Source: Hyphomicrobiales bacterium (GTDB lineage: Bacteria; Pseudomonadota; Alphaproteobacteria; Rhizobiales; Aestuariivirgaceae). Taken from it: a stretch of DNA of 34,067 bases. The stretch is from the NCBI GenBank assembly GCA_025359215.1, contig JANYHE010000007.1:1-34067 (forward strand). Direction: 5' to 3'. The notes beneath the pieces were generated by a model. The model was not told the DNA's origin. It ran no database searches and was given only the letters and a program-made list of their open reading frames with translations. Position numbers and translations under genes: made by a program. Shown here in pieces: positions 8,050 through 16,738 of the stretch (position 1 is the stretch's first letter; each line of letters begins with the position of its first letter).

Positions 8050-10275
8050 TCAGCGTCGCCGTCTCGGTTGGCGCTTACCGGCATCACCACGCAACTTGGA
8101 AGGCTTTCCCGCGCGACCTTCAGAAACCATGTCAAACCGCAAGCCACCCTTAACGGGAGCAGCTTCGACAAGTTTAACCTGCACAATGTCTCCCATTTGA
8201 AAAGTCTCGCCTGTGCGCTGCCCAATCAGGGCATGGCGAATTTCATCATAAACATAATAGTCAAGGCCAAGGCTGGAGGCGGAAACGAAGCCATCTGCAC
8301 CCGTCTCTTCCAAATTCACAAATAGGCCTGCACCCACCACCCCGCCAATGCGCGCGCTGAACACCGCTCCCAATTGTGGTGCTAAAAATGAAGCAATCAG
8401 ACGATCGGTCGTTTCGCGCTCTGCCACCATGGCCCGGCGTTCTGCAAGCGAAATCATTTCGCCCGTTTCGTCGAGCCTGGCAATATCGTCTTGCGACAAG
8501 CCATCATCCCCAAAACCCAAGGCGGAAATTAAAGCACGATGAACAATCAAGTCAGCATAGCGCCGAATCGGTGATGTGAAATGCGCATAGCGTCTGAGGG
8601 AAAGCCCAAAATGCCCGGCATTCTGGGCGCGGTAAACCGCTTGGCTTTGCGTGCGCAACACCATCTGGTTCACCAGCTGCTCAAAATCTTCGCCTTCAAC
8701 TGATTTCAAAAGCGTGTTGAAGTGGCTGGTCTTGATCACTTGACCCAAAGGCAATTCGCGCTGCACAGTTTTTAGAAACTGCGACAGGGCTTTGACCTTT
8801 TCTTGTGAAGGCTGCTCATGGATGCGGTAGAGCAGGGGCGTCTTACGGTTCTCTAATTCCTCAGCCGCCGCTACATTGGCTTGGATCATAAACTCTTCAA
8901 TCAACTTATGCGCATCAAGCCTAGCAGGCACAATAACCTTGGCCACATTTCCCAGCTTGTCGAGAATGATTTTGCGCTCCGGCAAATCCAAGTTTAATGG
9001 GCTGCGCTTTTCTTGTGCCTTTTTCATCAGAAAATAAGCAGCATATAAGGGCCTCAAAACAGGCTCCAACAAGCCATCAGCTTTCGGTGAGTCGCGGCCA
9101 TCAATGGCGGCCTGTGCTTCTTCATAGGAGAGTTTGGCCGCAGACCGCATGATGACACGTGCAAATTTATGCGATGATTTGCGGCCCGATTTATCAATTG
9201 TCATGAAGCAGGCCAGCGCTGGGCGATCTTGCTTCTCAATCAACGAACATAGATCATTTGAAATGCGCTCTGGCAGCATGGGCACTACGCGGTCGGGGAA
9301 GTAAACTGAATTGCCGCGAATGCGCGCTTCTTTGTCTAGCGCCGAACCCGGTTTCACATAGGTGGCCACATCCGCTATCGCCACGATAATTTTAAAGCCA
9401 CCATCCTCCTGCGCTTCCGCCCACACGGCATCGTCATGATCGCGGGCATCAGGTGGATCAATTGTGATCAGCGGCACATCGCGCAAGTCCATGCGGCCAG
9501 CCTGCTTGAACACTTTCAGTGCTTCGGCCTCTTCCATCACCTTTTCAGGAAATGCATTTGGAATGCCGTGTTGATGAATGGCGATGAGCGAAATGTTGCG
9601 TGGGTCTTCCATGTCGCCAAGGCGCTCGCGAACGCGCGCAATAGGCATGCCGCGCCCTTGATCTTTGATAATTTCAGCGGCAACCAACTCGCCATTCACT
9701 GCGCCGCCTTCATCGCCCTTCATCACTTGCAAATCATAGCGTGATTTTTTGTCGACAGGCACCAAACGCGCACCTTCGCCTTTCACAACGCGGAACACCG
9801 CCAACACCCGGCCTGCACGATCTGAAAGCACTCGCATCACTTTGGCTTTGTGAGAGTAGGGGCCTTTGCTGGAGAGATGTTCAATCTTAGCCAGCACACG
9901 GTCGCCCACCGCCGGCGCCTTCGCGCCGAGTGCTTCGATCACTAATTTCGGCGGTTTATCATCTTGCCATTCAACGGGGTGGCCATAAGCATCGCCGTTA
10001 TCATCAATGCCATCAACTTCAATCACTGTAACTGGAGGCAATTCACCGGCCACATTCATGCGGCGTTTTTTGCCAGCCACTGAACCATCGCTTTTCATAT
10101 CTTTGAGCAGCGATTTCAATTTGATTTTGTCATTGCCTTTAATGCCAAAGGCACGAGAAATTTCACGCTTACCAATCGGTCCCTCTGAACCTGCAATGAA
10201 TTTGAGAATATCATCACGAGCGGGCAGGCCCTTGGGTTGAGGCGATTTTTGTTTTTCTCTAGGCGACTTCGACAA
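8050..10275 (-). CDS. rnr: Ribonuclease R
   Basis: Processive 3'-5' exoribonuclease of the RNB/RNase II family that degrades structured RNA. In order, the 741 residues show an N-terminal helix-turn-helix (about 19-55, RDDILKFIAGSEGPIGKREISRAFGI shortened here), cold-shock-like OB folds, the RNB catalytic domain with DPPDARDHDDA at 273-283 (the Asp cluster binding Mg), and a C-terminal S1 domain (about 645-715). A basic tail ends QPRRRR. The start is a TTG at 10275 lying inside the end of topA (17-base overlap); no in-frame ATG occurs before residue 60, which would remove the HTH. Coupled translation with topA is likely. Confidence 0.95.
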   Translation of the reverse strand: MSKSPREKQKSPQPKGLPARDDILKFIAGSEGPIGKREISRAFGIKGNDKIKLKSLLKDMKSDGSVAGKKRRMNVAGELPPVTVIEVDGIDDNGDAYGHPVEWQDDKPPKLVIEALGAKAPAVGDRVLAKIEHLSSKGPYSHKAKVMRVLSDRAGRVLAVFRVVKGEGARLVPVDKKSRYDLQVMKGDEGGAVNGELVAAEIIKDQGRGMPIARVRERLGDMEDPRNISLIAIHQHGIPNAFPEKVMEEAEALKVFKQAGRMDLRDVPLITIDPPDARDHDDAVWAEAQEDGGFKIIVAIADVATYVKPGSALDKEARIRGNSVYFPDRVVPMLPERISNDLCSLIEKQDRPALACFMTIDKSGRKSSHKFARVIMRSAAKLSYEEAQAAIDGRDSPKADGLLEPVLRPLYAAYFLMKKAQEKRSPLNLDLPERKIILDKLGNVAKVIVPARLDAHKLIEEFMIQANVAAAEELENRKTPLLYRIHEQPSQEKVKALSQFLKTVQRELPLGQVIKTSHFNTLLKSVEGEDFEQLVNQMVLRTQSQAVYRAQNAGHFGLSLRRYAHFTSPIRRYADLIVHRALISALGFGDDGLSQDDIARLDETGEMISLAERRAMVAERETTDRLIASFLAPQLGAVFSARIGGVVGAGLFVNLEETGADGFVSASSLGLDYYVYDEIRHALIGQRTGETFQMGDIVQVKLVEAAPVKGGLRFDMVSEGRAGKPSKLRGDAGKRQPRRRR

Positions 10276-12910
10276 TGGCTTTTTTCACTGCTTTCTTGGC
10301 AGCCTTTTTGGCAGGTGATTTCTTGGCAGCCTTTTTGGCCGGAGCTTTTTTAGCAGCGGCCTTCTTGGCAGGTTTTTTCTTTTTGCCGCCACCCTTGGCT
10401 TCGCGCTCTGCGATCAAGGCGACGGCTTGTTCGAGCGTTATGTTCTCGGGAGTTTGTTCGCCCTGCAATGTGGCATTTGTGGCGCCATGCTTCACGTAAG
10501 CACCATATTTACCAGTGAACACTTCAATATCGCCATCACCATCGGGATGCGCACCAAGGTTTCGCAAAGCCGTGGGTTTAGAGCGGGCAGAGGGCCCCTT
10601 GGCGCGTTTCTCTGCCATCTTTGAAACTGCATGGTTCAAGCCAATGGTAAACACATCTTCCGGCGATTCTAAATTGGCATAAACACCATCATGCTTAATA
10701 TAAGCGCCAAAGCGACCAAAATTTGCAGTGATCGGTGTTTGCGTTTCTGGATGAATGCCCACTTCGCGTGGCAAAGACAGCAGCTTCAAGGCGGTTTCCA
10801 AATCGAGTGTATTCACATCTGTGCGGGCCGGAATGGAAGCCCGTTGTGGCTTTTCGCCCTCAACAGCTTGCCCGAGCTGAACATAAGGTCCAAAGCGCCC
10901 GGCGCGGCGCGTAACTGGCAAGCCTGTTTCTGGATCTTCACCCAACAGAATGCCATCCGCTGGCACGTGGTTTGCTGCACTTTCAGCGTTGGTCGAGAGC
11001 GGCCTCGTGAAATTGCACGTGGGATAATTGGTGCAGCCCACAAACGAGCCGAAGCGGCCCAATTTTAATGATAATTCACCATCGGCACAATTGGGGCATT
11101 TGCGCGGGTCGCCGCCACCAGCGGGCTGCGGAAATATATGGGGACCCAGAATATCATTCAATGAATCGATCACTTGGGTAATACGCAAATCTTTCACATC
11201 AGCCAAATTAGCCGTGAAGTCGCGCCAGAAATCACGCAGAACTTGCTTATAAGGAATTTCGCCAGCTGAAATTTTATCGAGCTGTTCTTCAAGATTGGCC
11301 GTGAAATCAAATTCCACATAACGTTTGAAAAACGATTCCATAAACGCCGTTACAACGCGGCCCTTGTCATCAGGGATCAAACGCTTTTTCTCGATCCGCA
11401 TATAGCCGCGATCACCCAACGTTTTCAGGATGCTCACATAGGTTGAAGGTCGACCAATTCCCAACTCTTCAAGCTTCTTGATCAGCGTCGCTTCAGAAAA
11501 GCGTGGCGGTGGTTCGGTGAAATGCTGGATAGCGGCAATCTTCTTAACACCCGTCACATCGCCGCGCGCCATGGGCGGCAGGCGTTTGGCATCTTCATCT
11601 TCTTCGTCGTCAAGGTCTTCATTGTAAGCCCGAAGGAAGCCATCAAATTTTACGACAGAACCGTTAGCGCGGAACGAATAATGCTTGCCATCTGTGCCTG
11701 TGGTTCCAAGGTCAGCCGTGGTGCGTTCAAATTCCGCACTTTCCATTTGGCTGGCAATGGTGCGCTTCCAAATAAGGTCATAGAGCGCCAACTGCTCGCC
11801 ATCCAACACAGCTTTCACTTGATCAGGCAAACGTGCCGGATCAGTCGGGCGAATGGCTTCATGAGCTTCTTGGGCGTTCTTAGCCTTGCTGGTATATTTG
11901 CGCGGCACGGAAGGCAAATAAGGCTCGCCAAATGTTTTCAAAATGGCATTGCGGGTAGATGTAATGGCTTCGGGTGCCATGTCCACGCCATCGGTGCGCA
12001 TATAAGTGATCAGACCCACCGTCTCACCGCCAATGTCTAAACCTTCATAAAGTCGCTGTGCGATCATCATGGTCTTGGACGAAGAAAAGCCGAGCTTGCG
12101 AGATGCTTCCTGCTGCAAAGTTGAGGTGCGGAAGGGCGGGAACGGGTGACGTTTGGCTGGTTTGCTTTCGAGTGAATCGACAGTAAAGCGTTCGCCTTTG
12201 ACGGCAGCTTCAATGGCCTTGGCAGAAGCTTCGTCCTTCAGTTGAAGTTTTTCTAAGCGTTTCCCATCAATGCTGGCGAGAGCGGCACTGAATTCCACAC
12301 CCTTGGCTGTGGTAAAAGTGCCATCAATCGACCAATATTCTTGGCTTCGAAAGGCTTCAATTTCGAGTTCACGATCACAGATCAAACGCAACGCCACCGA
12401 TTGCACACGGCCCGCTGAACGCGCCCCTGGCAGCTTGCGCCAAAGGACAGGTGATATCGTAAAGCCCACAAGATAATCCAAAGCGCGACGCGCCAGATAA
12501 GCATCGACTAAATCAACGTCCAACTCACGAGGGTTGGCCATCGCATCAAGAACGGAAGATTTAGTTATGGCGTTGAAGGCCACGCGCTGCACAGTTTTGC
12601 CTTTGAGAGCACCCTTCTTCTTGAGCACTTCTAGCACGTGCCAAGAAATGGCTTCGCCTTCACGATCAGGATCGGTTGCCAGAACCAAGCGGTCGCTGCC
12701 CTTCAAGGCTGCAGAAATATCAGAAAGTCGTTTTGCTGATTTTGAATCAACTTCCCAATCCATCGAGAAGTCATCATCAGGTTTTACCGAGCCGTCTTTC
12801 GCCGGTAAATCGCGCACATGGCCAAAAGAGGCCAGCACAGTGAAATCACGGCCCAGATATTTATTGATGGTTTTAGCCTTGGAAGGCGATTCGACGACGA
12901 CGACAGTCAT
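10259..12910 (-). CDS. topA: DNA topoisomerase I (type IA)
   Basis: Relaxes negative supercoils by transient single-strand cleavage. The 883-residue protein starts TVVVVESPSKAKTINKYLG (TOPRIM fold). It carries the acidic metal motif DPDREGE at 80-86 and the active-site tyrosine Y303 in TYMRTDG. One four-cysteine zinc finger follows (C605, C608, C626, C632), then several GRFG-type C-terminal repeats (GRFGPYVQLG, GRFGAYIKHDG, GKYGAYVKHGA). The end (about 837-883) is a Lys/Ala-rich tail of KKAA-like repeats, a feature of many bacterial TopA proteins thought to help DNA binding. The ATG at 12910 is the natural start. topA is normally next to dprA in relatives; here four other genes intervene. Confidence 0.97.
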   Translation of the reverse strand: MTVVVVESPSKAKTINKYLGRDFTVLASFGHVRDLPAKDGSVKPDDDFSMDWEVDSKSAKRLSDISAALKGSDRLVLATDPDREGEAISWHVLEVLKKKGALKGKTVQRVAFNAITKSSVLDAMANPRELDVDLVDAYLARRALDYLVGFTISPVLWRKLPGARSAGRVQSVALRLICDRELEIEAFRSQEYWSIDGTFTTAKGVEFSAALASIDGKRLEKLQLKDEASAKAIEAAVKGERFTVDSLESKPAKRHPFPPFRTSTLQQEASRKLGFSSSKTMMIAQRLYEGLDIGGETVGLITYMRTDGVDMAPEAITSTRNAILKTFGEPYLPSVPRKYTSKAKNAQEAHEAIRPTDPARLPDQVKAVLDGEQLALYDLIWKRTIASQMESAEFERTTADLGTTGTDGKHYSFRANGSVVKFDGFLRAYNEDLDDEEDEDAKRLPPMARGDVTGVKKIAAIQHFTEPPPRFSEATLIKKLEELGIGRPSTYVSILKTLGDRGYMRIEKKRLIPDDKGRVVTAFMESFFKRYVEFDFTANLEEQLDKISAGEIPYKQVLRDFWRDFTANLADVKDLRITQVIDSLNDILGPHIFPQPAGGGDPRKCPNCADGELSLKLGRFGSFVGCTNYPTCNFTRPLSTNAESAANHVPADGILLGEDPETGLPVTRRAGRFGPYVQLGQAVEGEKPQRASIPARTDVNTLDLETALKLLSLPREVGIHPETQTPITANFGRFGAYIKHDGVYANLESPEDVFTIGLNHAVSKMAEKRAKGPSARSKPTALRNLGAHPDGDGDIEVFTGKYGAYVKHGATNATLQGEQTPENITLEQAVALIAEREAKGGGKKKKPAKKAAAKKAPAKKAAKKSPAKKAAKKAVKKAIVEVA

Positions 12911-13098
12911 TCAGGAGTCCCGTTAAAGTAGCGCCCGCTCATAGGGCTAAAGCACGACGCTGGCAAGAAACCCCCATATGTGAAGATTAACTACCAATTG
13001 CAACCCATAAGCAACTCTAGGTTTGTTTAAGTTCTGCAAAACTCGCATATGTTGAGTTATCTACAGAATCAACAGGGCACAAAAAGGAGTGAAGAGTA

Positions 13099-13371
13099 AT
13101 GGAGGGTAATCTCGACAAGAACTACAACCTAAAGGGGATTTCCGAAAGGAATAACACGCTCAAGAAGAAACAAGACCCACGTGAAACTGCTCAATATATA
13201 GCAGATTTGGTACTTGAGCTCAGAAATATGGCAAAATCGGCTGACCATAAAACACTTCAGGGACTGCTTGAGGTTAGTTTTTACGAAGCGTTTTCGGCGG
13301 CCAATAGGGTCGAAATTCCACCAGAAGAAATCGATAAGTTGCGTGAATTGAGTAAAGCGTCAGTTGCCTGA
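13099..13371 (+). CDS. Small hypothetical protein (90 residues)
   Basis: No family recognised with confidence. The protein is charged and predicted mostly helical. A basic N-terminal 25 residues are followed by AQYIADLVLELRNMAKSADHKTLQGLLEVSFYEA, an amphipathic two-helix pattern resembling small cytoplasmic alphaproteobacterial proteins of unknown function. It has no cysteine pair, signal peptide or membrane segment. Coding is supported by a near-ideal ribosome site (AAGGAG at 13084-13089, nine bases before the ATG). It is divergent from topA and ends three bases from the stop of the convergent CDF gene. No function is proposed. Confidence 0.75.
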   Translation: MEGNLDKNYNLKGISERNNTLKKKQDPRETAQYIADLVLELRNMAKSADHKTLQGLLEVSFYEAFSAANRVEIPPEEIDKLRELSKASVA

Positions 13372-13374
13372 AAG

Positions 13375-14781
13375 TTAAAGCTTATGCCGAACCTGCCCCA
13401 CGGGTTCGGCATGAGCCACCACGCGTTTGATGAGCGGATGTTTTTTCTGTAAGCCATTTTCAATTCGGTCTACAACGCTGTGAACGACATAAATTGTTTC
13501 GCTGGGCGCAAACCGGCAGTGATAATGAACATACAAGCCGCCTAAAGTATTGCGCACGCGAACGCTATGAACATCGCTCAAAGATCTTTCCAATTTAGCC
13601 AACTTTAATAGTGTTGCTTGAATCTTTTTTGCAGTGAGTCCATCGGCACTTTGCCCCTCGATCAATTGTAGGGGTTGAGGTTCAATATGGCTTTCGACTT
13701 CCACATCGGGCCCCAAACTGCCCCGAATGGCACTTTCAAGAGCCGTTGCAATTTCATGAGCATCTTTCAGAGGCGTGGAACCTTCCACTTCAAGGTCAAA
13801 ACTCACCGCCAATTTCTTCTCAAGCTTTTGCACAGTAAGATGGTGGATCGAAAGTCCACGTTGAGCCGCAATCAACATCACTTTGTCAAAAGCGGTTTCA
13901 CTGTCAAGTTCGATCGGGTTAATCGTGACGGTCACATCCGCGTTGGAATGCAGCAATTTCGTTTGGCGCGCTAAATTGTCTTTGAGGGCCACAATATCAG
14001 TAATTGCCATCATGCGCGGAACATCTGCTGTGAGTGACACAAAAAGCGTGTTGCCAGCGGGCCTCACCCGCAACTGTTCCACACGCAAAACCCCAACCAT
14101 ATTTTCTGCCAGCTTGCGAATATCATCCGTTGCACCCTCAGGGGCCTTATCAAGCAAAGTGGCGATTGTGGTGTGTCCCAGCTTCCAACCGATTGTAGCA
14201 ATGAATATAGAGACCAGTAATCCTGCCACGGCATCGGTCCACTGCCACCCATACCAAACACCAACCAAACCAATGAGAGCTGCAAACGAGCTCCACATGT
14301 CTGATTCAAAATGTTGAGCATCCGCTGCCAAAGCTGCACTTGAGGTGGATTTGGCTGTTTTTCGCAGTGCACGCGACCGATTGTAGTCAATCAACATCGA
14401 AACCACCAAAATAGCAGTCGCCCACCAGGTCACTTCAACGTCAGCATTGCCGTCGATGAGGCGTTTGACGGCTTCGTAAGCAATAAAAAAAGCGGTGCCA
14501 ACCAATAAACCCGACTCAAAAAGCGCAGCAACATTTTCAATTTTTGCGTGCCCATAATGATGATCATCATCAGCAGGCCTGTCACCCCAACTGATTGCAA
14601 ACCACGTAACGATGGTGGCCAACATATCAACAAGGCTGTGTATGGCCTCTGAAAGCATACCGAGCGAGCCAGTGAACAAAGCCGCTCCAAATTTCGCCAA
14701 AGAAAGCCCGCCGCTCGCCCCCATTGAAATGAGGGCAACGCGTTTTTTTTCAGAATGATCATGTGAAGTTGTGCCAGACAT
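13375..14781 (-). CDS. CDF-family divalent metal cation transporter with extended C-terminus
   Basis: Cation diffusion facilitator, an inner-membrane antiporter exporting divalent metals, probably Zn. Six membrane segments occupy about residues 15-205. The metal-site motifs are H48-SLV-D52 in TM2 and H157-FES-D161 in TM5; the HxxxD/HxxxD pair is the arrangement associated with Zn-transporting CDFs. A His-rich loop DDDHHYGH sits near 71-78. The usual C-terminal ferredoxin-like domain is followed by further similar blocks (about 215-290, 305-370 and 395-465), making the protein 468 residues against about 300 for FieF. It is divergent from the MFS gene. Substrate is inferred from motifs only. 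Confidence 0.88.
   Translation of the reverse strand: MSGTTSHDHSEKKRVALISMGASGGLSLAKFGAALFTGSLGMLSEAIHSLVDMLATIVTWFAISWGDRPADDDHHYGHAKIENVAALFESGLLVGTAFFIAYEAVKRLIDGNADVEVTWWATAILVVSMLIDYNRSRALRKTAKSTSSAALAADAQHFESDMWSSFAALIGLVGVWYGWQWTDAVAGLLVSIFIATIGWKLGHTTIATLLDKAPEGATDDIRKLAENMVGVLRVEQLRVRPAGNTLFVSLTADVPRMMAITDIVALKDNLARQTKLLHSNADVTVTINPIELDSETAFDKVMLIAAQRGLSIHHLTVQKLEKKLAVSFDLEVEGSTPLKDAHEIATALESAIRGSLGPDVEVESHIEPQPLQLIEGQSADGLTAKKIQATLLKLAKLERSLSDVHSVRVRNTLGGLYVHYHCRFAPSETIYVVHSVVDRIENGLQKKHPLIKRVVAHAEPVGQVRHKL
13384..13412. terminator. Possible terminator-like hairpin between convergent genes
   Basis: A perfect ten-pair inverted repeat (ATGCCGAACC 13384-13393 with GGTTCGGCAT 13403-13412) and a nine-base loop lies within the last codons of the CDF gene, just past the end of the small plus-strand gene. 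It lacks a T-run, so intrinsic termination is uncertain; 3'-end stabilisation is another possible role. Confidence 0.35.
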
Positions 14782-14853
14782 AACGCCCTTTTAACTGGCA
14801 TAGCGGTTTTAACAAGGCAGGCCCTGTGCAAATCAAGTGTTGCGGTTCTAAAA

Positions 14854-16059
14854 ATGAGCATGCACGAAAATAATGTTGAAATGTTTCCAATGGCGCAAGG
14901 CCGCAAGGCTGGTGCAACGACATTTGGTCTGCTTTTTCTGCTCGAGTCTTTGGTGCGCTCATTCAATTCGGGGGTGTTGAGCATCCAGGCCTATGATCTT
15001 TTGGGCTCCAGCCAGAAGGTGAGCGTGCTGGGAACATTCACATCATTCACTGTGCTGATCATCACGTTGATGATGCCTTGGTTATTCGGCAAAATGCGCA
15101 GGCGCTGGGCCTATAGTTTCGGTGGACTGTTAATGATTGCTGGCAGCATAGCACTTGGCACATATACTTTGCCGGGGCAGGTGAGTGGTGTCATTTTGCG
15201 AAACTGCGGCGCATCCATAATGAACGTCACTTTGCAACTCTATATTTTAGATCACATCAGAAAGGTTGATCTCACCAACAGTGAGCCCTTGCGCCTAGCA
15301 ATTTCAACATTCTCTTGGGTTGTTGGGCCAATATCGGGCGTTTGGCTCTATACAAATTATGGCTCATTGGCGCCACAGCTGGCAGCCATGGCCGCAGCAT
15401 TATTGCTGCTATCTGTGTTTTGGTATTTGCGCTTGCACGACAAGGTAACCCTAGCATCCGGCACTTTGCAACCTTTCAACCCAATCGCCAACGTTGCCCG
15501 ATTTGTGGAACAGCCGCGCCTTCGCTTGGCATGGGCAATTGCTTTTGGACGTTCGTGCTTCTGGGCTAGCTTTTTCACCTATGGCCCATTGTTGATGATC
15601 GAAGGCGGGCTCAATAAAAAAACGGGTGGCATTATTATATCAGCCAGCCAATTATTTTTGCTGAGCGCATTTATCTTCGGAGCCCTAGCAAAGCGCATTG
15701 GCGTGCGCGGAGTCATTGCTTTGTGCTTTAGTGTTATTTCCGTTTCAACCATTGCCGCGGGATTGTTTGGAATTCATTCCCCAATTATTGCCGCAGCACT
15801 CTTGTTGCTTGCAGCACTATTCGCATCGGGCATTGATAGCGTTGGTGGCATTCCCTATCTGCGGTCCGTGCGCCCCCACGAGCGTCAACGCATGACGGCA
15901 GTCTACCGTACATTTATTGAGTTTTCAGAATTGGTCCCCGGTTTTATTTTCGCTATCGCACTTTCATTCTTCAATGTTTCTGCAGTGTTTATTATTTTAG
16001 GGCTTTGCCTCAGCACGCTAGCACTTATAACGTGGCGCTATATTCCAAAATCGATGTGA
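14854..16059 (+). CDS. MFS transporter
   Basis: A 401-residue polytopic membrane protein with about 12 hydrophobic segments and the two-halves layout of the major facilitator superfamily. The short basic loop GKMRRRW at about 75-80 lies where the MFS motif-A loop between TM2 and TM3 is expected. Substrate is not recognisable. It begins 72 bases from the divergent CDF gene and is followed by a GST gene after only 10 bases, so the two are probably co-transcribed. The ATG at 14854 was taken; ATG codons at residues 3, 10 and 13 are alternatives and none has a clear ribosome site. A transporter paired with a GST could handle a toxic or conjugated small molecule, but this is speculation. Confidence 0.85.
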   Translation: MSMHENNVEMFPMAQGRKAGATTFGLLFLLESLVRSFNSGVLSIQAYDLLGSSQKVSVLGTFTSFTVLIITLMMPWLFGKMRRRWAYSFGGLLMIAGSIALGTYTLPGQVSGVILRNCGASIMNVTLQLYILDHIRKVDLTNSEPLRLAISTFSWVVGPISGVWLYTNYGSLAPQLAAMAAALLLLSVFWYLRLHDKVTLASGTLQPFNPIANVARFVEQPRLRLAWAIAFGRSCFWASFFTYGPLLMIEGGLNKKTGGIIISASQLFLLSAFIFGALAKRIGVRGVIALCFSVISVSTIAAGLFGIHSPIIAAALLLLAALFASGIDSVGGIPYLRSVRPHERQRMTAVYRTFIEFSELVPGFIFAIALSFFNVSAVFIILGLCLSTLALITWRYIPKSM

Positions 16060-16069
16060 GAATCATAAA

Positions 16070-16738
16070 ATGGCCAATGCGCTTTTAATCGTCGGAAATA
16101 AAAACTACTCGTCTTGGTCGTTGCGTCCATTCATGGCACTGGCAATGGCCGATATTCCGTTTGATGAAAAAGTCATCCCCTTTGGCCAACCCACCGGCAA
16201 TGCCAAATTCACCAAAGCTGTGAAGCGTTATTCCTCTGCTGGACTTGTGCCCGTGTTGGTGCATAACGGTATTACAATTTGGGACACTTTGGCAATCATG
16301 GAATATCTTGCCGAAACATGGCCAGATCGCAATCTTTGGCCAAAGACCAAAGCAGCCCGCGCTTTGGCCCGCTCTGCCTGTGCGGAAATGCATTCGGGTT
16401 TTCGAAACTTGCGCAATGCCTGCCCGATGAATTTACGCAGACCCACCAATCCCGTACCAATGAACGCAGCCATCCTAGGTGATGTTGAACGCATCGAGTC
16501 TCTCTGGCGTCAATGCCGCAAAGCACATGGCAAGGGCGGTCCTTTTTTATTCGGCAAGTTCGGCATAGCCGATGCGATGTTTGCACCGATTGTCACGCGG
16601 TTTGATACTTTCGAAATCAAAGTGGCTGATGACACACAACACTATATGAATGCGGTTTTAGCCACGCCCGCCTTTCATGAATGGAAAGCCGCCGCGCTGA
16701 AAGAAAAGTGGATAGTGGCCGAAGACGAAGTGGATTAA
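16070..16738 (+). CDS. Glutathione S-transferase family protein
   Basis: Cytosolic GST fold. The N-terminal thioredoxin-like domain contains IVGNKNYSSWSLRPFMAL (7-24), with the YSSWS serines as the likely glutathione-activating site, and the second strand motif LVPVLVHNGITIWDTLAIMEYLAE (about 59-82; only part of the stretch is diagnostic). The C-terminal helical domain includes GKFGIADAMFAPI. The 222-residue length is usual. This GST subgroup is widespread in alphaproteobacteria and physiological substrates are mostly unknown. It follows the MFS gene by 10 bases. Its TAA overlaps the TAA of the opposing dprA through one TTAA. Confidence 0.9.
   Translation: MANALLIVGNKNYSSWSLRPFMALAMADIPFDEKVIPFGQPTGNAKFTKAVKRYSSAGLVPVLVHNGITIWDTLAIMEYLAETWPDRNLWPKTKAARALARSACAEMHSGFRNLRNACPMNLRRPTNPVPMNAAILGDVERIESLWRQCRKAHGKGGPFLFGKFGIADAMFAPIVTRFDTFEIKVADDTQHYMNAVLATPAFHEWKAAALKEKWIVAEDEVD

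Noticed and set aside
11522-12040. 172-residue plus-strand open frame
   Set aside because: Antisense to topA within its conserved core; no domain features.
13061-13069. DnaA-box-like TTATCTACA upstream of the small protein gene
   Set aside because: One mismatch at a conserved position and no neighbouring boxes; not enough to call a site.
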